Shown: in pieces, positions 61,382-64,000 of the stretch
How positions within the stretch are numbered: the first letter of the stretch is position 1
Layout: each line of letters opens with the position of its first letter
DNA from: Kribbella pittospori
Lineage (GTDB): Bacteria > Actinomycetota > Actinomycetes > Propionibacteriales > Kribbellaceae
NCBI RefSeq assembly: GCF_004331465.1
Contig: NZ_SJKB01000004.1
Span: forward strand, 372,001 to 436,000
Reading direction: 5' to 3'
DNA: 64,000 nt
Translations under genes and position numbers: made by a program
Notes under the pieces: model-generated
The model's input: only the letters and a program-made list of their open reading frames with translations
Database searches by the model: none
What the model was told of the DNA's origin: nothing

Positions 61382-62135
61382 CGATACCCATTGTCCCTGA
61401 CTCCCGGTCATCGGCCGGAACCCGGATCCCCTCAACCAGCCGCCGTACGACGGACCGGTCGCCGGTGATGCTGGTCGCCGCATCACCCGCGGGCGGCAGC
61501 GCATGCCGCCCGAACGCCGCGAGCAGCTCAGCAGTGGTCGTCCGCACCACCGCGTCGGCCGCGTCCGGTACTGCGTGCGCGACCTCGGCGCCGGCCGAGG
61601 TGAGGCGTACGCCGAACACCCCAGCTGCCCCGTGGTCGTACAACTCGATCCGAATACTCGCGTCCCCACCGGCACCGGCATTGGGGCCGGCGTTGGCGTT
61701 TTCAGCGGCGTCGGCGCCGTGATTGGTGGCGGCAGCTCGGTTGGTGACGGGCGGGGCGTAGTACGTGCGGATGGTGAGCATGGCGCTGTCGGTGCTCACG
61801 AAGATCTGGTCGTCGGTCGGCGGCGCCTCCAGGGCCCAGGTTCCGAGCGCGATCACGATCGGCTCGAGGCGGCGTCCCCAGTCGGTCAGCTCGTAGACCT
61901 TGGCGGACGCCGGCGGTGGCAACGCGCCGCGGCGCAGCACACCCGCGTCCGTCAGCTCACGCAGCCGATCGGCCAGCGCATTTGGGCTCGCGGCAGGCAG
62001 CGCCGCCTGCAGGTCCGTGAACCTCTTCGGCCCGAGCAGCAACTCGCGCACCACAAGGAGCGCCCACCGCTCACCGACGATGTCAAGGCCGCGCGCAGTC
62101 CCGCAGGCCTGACGGTAGCCCCGCCGTACCGGCAT
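61368..62135 (-). CDS. HxlR-family regulator with C-terminal SCP2-like domain
   Basis: A 255-residue regulator. The winged helix reads CGTARGLDIVGERWALLVVRELLLGPKRFTDLQ and LRELTDAGVLRR; after an Ala/Asn-rich linker (residues about 150-170) comes a domain with TTTAELLAAFG that resembles the sterol-carrier SCP2 type found in this group. ATG 62135 has GGGAGG upstream. It is divergent from the DUF899 gene, and a dyad typical of HxlR sites lies between. It is co-directional with the helicase and overlaps it. Confidence 0.87.
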   Translation of the reverse strand: MPVRRGYRQACGTARGLDIVGERWALLVVRELLLGPKRFTDLQAALPAASPNALADRLRELTDAGVLRRGALPPPASAKVYELTDWGRRLEPIVIALGTWALEAPPTDDQIFVSTDSAMLTIRTYYAPPVTNRAAATNHGADAAENANAGPNAGAGGDASIRIELYDHGAAGVFGVRLTSAGAEVAHAVPDAADAVVRTTTAELLAAFGRHALPPAGDAATSITGDRSVVRRLVEGIRVPADDRESGTMGIDDAD

Positions 62136-62152
62136 CCGAACCTCCCGACTCT

Positions 62153-62194
62153 GTACTTGCTTAATCATAGCAAGCACTTGTAATTTCATAGCAA
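62153..62194. promoter_or_regulatory. HxlR operator candidate
   Basis: GTACTTGCT, seven bases, AGCAAGCAC (62153-62177), matching at 8 of 9 positions, followed by a second CATAGCAA 21 bp after the first (62166-62173 and 62187-62194). The dyad lies between the HxlR and DUF899 starts. Confidence 0.65.
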
Positions 62195-62208
62195 CCAAGG
62201 AGGAGACC

Positions 62209-62958
62209 ATGACCATCCCACCAGCACCGCCGATCGCCGACCGCGACACCTGGCTGCGGGAACGCAACGAACTGCTCGTCCGCGAAAAGCAGCACACCCG
62301 CGAGGGCGACACCATCGCCGCCGCCCGACGCCGGCTCCCCATGACCGAGGTCGACGGTTCGATCCAGCTCACCGGCGCGAGCGGACCCACACCGCTGCGC
62401 GAGATCTTCGCGGGCCGCGACGAACTGGTCGTCTACAAGCACATGTTCCACCCCGGCAAGCCGCTCCCCGACCAGTGTGAGGGCTGCACGATCAGCCTCT
62501 GGGGCGTTCAGGACACGTCGTACCTCAACGCCGTCGGCATCACCTTCGCCGTCTTCGCCGAGGGCCCGTACGACGAGATCGCGGCCCTCCGTGACTTCAT
62601 GGGCTACCCGCACCCGTGGTACTCCAATCACGCCATCGACGACCCCGCGGTCGCCGGCGGCGGTGTCTACGCCTGCTTCCTCCGCCGCGACGACCGGGTC
62701 TACCTCACCTACGAGACGACGAACCGCGGCGTCGAGACGGCAATCCCAACCCTCAAGCTCCTCGACCTGACGGCGTACGGCCGCCGCGAGCAATGGGAGG
62801 ACTCCCCCGAAGGCTGGCCCCAAGAACCCACCTACTCCTTCTGGCGCACCGACGCCCAAGGCAACCGCGTAGGCCTCGGCCAAGGCCGCCCCACCCCCCA
62901 ATGGACCCGCCCCAACGTCACCTCCGCCACCTCCCAAACCCCACACCACTGTCACTGA
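62209..62958 (+). CDS. DUF899 thioredoxin-like protein
   Basis: A 249-residue DUF899 protein: VREKQHTREGDTIAAARRRLPMTEV, LREIFAGRDELVVYKHMFHPG, QCEGCTISLWG with Cys pair, and YSFWRTDAQGNRVG. The fold is thioredoxin-like but the CXXC is EGC only, so a dithiol role is uncertain. AAGGAGG precedes ATG 62209. It is divergent from the HxlR regulator and is likely its target. Confidence 0.88.
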   Translation: MTIPPAPPIADRDTWLRERNELLVREKQHTREGDTIAAARRRLPMTEVDGSIQLTGASGPTPLREIFAGRDELVVYKHMFHPGKPLPDQCEGCTISLWGVQDTSYLNAVGITFAVFAEGPYDEIAALRDFMGYPHPWYSNHAIDDPAVAGGGVYACFLRRDDRVYLTYETTNRGVETAIPTLKLLDLTAYGRREQWEDSPEGWPQEPTYSFWRTDAQGNRVGLGQGRPTPQWTRPNVTSATSQTPHHCH

Positions 62959-63126
62959 ACACAGAACAGCCGCTCCACCAGGACCCACGGATCCCGGGCG
63001 GCGGTTGCCTGCGCGGCTCCGGTGGGACGAGGGCGTGCGGACGATTGTTCCGGAGCTGCCTCGGGGGTTCTCCCGGTGTCCGCGACCGTTCGTCTCGGGA
63101 AACGGACCGTTGGGCGCTGCATCCAG

Positions 63127-63140
63127 TGCAAACGATTGCA
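63127..63140. promoter_or_regulatory. LacI-type operator candidate
   Basis: TGCAAACGATTGCA, 26 bases before the GDSL gene start, matches the common LacI-family form TGNAANCGNTTNCA at almost every position. No lacI gene is in the window. Confidence 0.45.
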
Positions 63141-63165
63141 GACATGTCTATTCAAGAGTGACTTG

Positions 63166-64000
63166 ATGGGCATGGATACTTCCTCGTGGCGCCGGGTCGG
63201 CGCGAGCTTGCTGGTGACGGCGGTGGGTGCGGCGGGTCTGGTCAGTGCCGCGACACCGAATGGTGATGGGGCTGCGACCGTCGGAGGGTCGCAGCTCGTG
63301 ACGACATGGGGTGCGGCCGACGACATCGCCGGTGGGACCTTGAGTGACGTGACGGTCCGGAACGTGCTGCGGACGAGTGTCGGTGGGCAGGATCTGCGGA
63401 TCCGGATCTCCAACGCGAACGGGGATCAGCCGCTCGTGACGGATTCGGTGTACGTCGGCCGCCACCACAGCGGGGCGTCCGTCGTACCAGGGTCGAGCCG
63501 GCGGCTGACGTTCGGCGGGAAGACGACCGTCGTGCTGCCGCCGGGAGCGATGGCGGTCAGTGATCCGTTGCCGGGGGCGGTGCCGGCGTTGACGAGTTTG
63601 ACGGTGAGTCTGCACGTGGTCGGGACGACCGGGGTGATCACGGCGCACAACCGGGCGATGCAGCACAGCTACAAATCGACGTCCGGCGATCACGCGGCCG
63701 ACGAGTCGGCAACGTCGTACCAGACCGAGTCCTCGCCGTGGTACTTCCTCAACGCGGCGATCGTCGAGGCTCCGCATCAGGTGGAGACGGTGGCGACGCT
63801 GGGCGATTCGATCACGTCGTCGGTCGGTACGACGATCGACACGAACCGGCGGTGGCCGGATGTGCTGGCGGATCGGTACGGGCAACTGCCTGAGCCCCGG
63901 CGGCTGGCGATCTCGAACGAAGGTATCTCGGGGAACCGGGTGCTCGGTGGGGTCGCGAAGGCGGGTAGTGCTGGGGCCAGCGCGTTGGCGCGGCTCGACA
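63166..64000 (+). CDS. Secreted GDSL/SGNH-family esterase, partial
   Basis: The first 278 residues of a secreted hydrolase; the gene continues past the right edge. A signal peptide ends near residue 28 (SAATPNG). An N-terminal beta-sandwich (TVRNVLRTSVGGQDLRIRISNANGD) is followed by the SGNH block I ATLGDSITSSVG and block II NEGISGNRVLGG. Such enzymes remove acetyl or other acyl groups from sugars. AAGAGT lies six bases before ATG 63166. A LacI-type operator upstream suggests carbohydrate control. Confidence 0.85.
   Translation, partial: MGMDTSSWRRVGASLLVTAVGAAGLVSAATPNGDGAATVGGSQLVTTWGAADDIAGGTLSDVTVRNVLRTSVGGQDLRIRISNANGDQPLVTDSVYVGRHHSGASVVPGSSRRLTFGGKTTVVLPPGAMAVSDPLPGAVPALTSLTVSLHVVGTTGVITAHNRAMQHSYKSTSGDHAADESATSYQTESSPWYFLNAAIVEAPHQVETVATLGDSITSSVGTTIDTNRRWPDVLADRYGQLPEPRRLAISNEGISGNRVLGGVAKAGSAGASALARLD

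Overview
This window is chromosomal DNA of a high-GC actinobacterium. GTG and TTG starts are frequent, many neighbouring genes overlap by 4 bp (ATGA/GTGA), and there is a NucS mismatch endonuclease, a MurA with Asp in place of the usual catalytic Cys, an ECF41 sigma factor and an ethylmalonyl-CoA-type mutase. The overall style suggests Propionibacteriales, perhaps Kribbella, but that is an impression and was not tested. I see no rRNA, tRNA, CRISPR array, phage or complete insertion sequence.

Layout. 1-4.6 kb: the end of a DUF1343 gene, a broken VOC gene beside a GC-rich minisatellite, an alpha/beta hydrolase, a small zinc-ribbon protein, a Tat-exported M28 peptidase and a fatty acid desaturase. 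4.8-6.7 kb: a membrane histidine kinase and response regulator divergent from the desaturase, resembling DesK/DesR. 6.7-10.5 kb: an AraC regulator with a phytanoyl-CoA dioxygenase, then an ECF41 sigma factor and its partner flavoprotein under an ECF41-type promoter. 10.5-13 kb: a polar amino acid ABC transporter whose binding-protein gene has an in-frame stop. 13-22 kb: a duplicated 3-hydroxyacyl-CoA dehydrogenase, a Nudix/methyltransferase/TfoX operon, nucS, an ArsR pair with an operator at its start codon, a secreted M4 protease and glmS. 22-27 kb: an aldaric acid (galactarate/glucarate) catabolic locus with GntR and LysR regulators. 27-32 kb: a phytase-like secreted protein, a D-amino-acid oxidase, a homocysteine methyltransferase, a VOC protein and a MocR regulator.

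32.1-38.5 kb is the most interesting part. It is a compact RiPP locus: a 107-residue precursor with three 16-residue repeats each carrying GTGCAPG, a fused E1-like/YcaO cyclodehydratase and a SagB-type dehydrogenase, all translationally coupled, with a convergent LAL-type LuxR regulator. The predicted product is a thiazole-containing peptide made as repeated cores. No transporter or dedicated protease is visible.

38.5-50.7 kb: small envelope proteins, AhpD-like and PEP-mutase-like enzymes, a large putative glycosidase-like protein, a D-aminopeptidase, an aldo/keto reductase, a MeaA-like mutase, a STAS protein, and an ECF sigma factor with a CU044_5270 protein. 50.7-64 kb: a MITE-like palindrome, sppA, an SDR, the PduO cobalamin adenosyltransferase, murA, fabV, a 600-base noncoding stretch, a CGNR regulator divergent from an MFS exporter over a duplicated operator, a DEAD/DEAH helicase, an HxlR regulator divergent from a DUF899 protein, and a truncated GDSL esterase.

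Across the window many genes start six or seven bases after a TANNNT-like -10 element, so leaderless transcription appears common. All functions are inferred from reading motifs; no database search was run.
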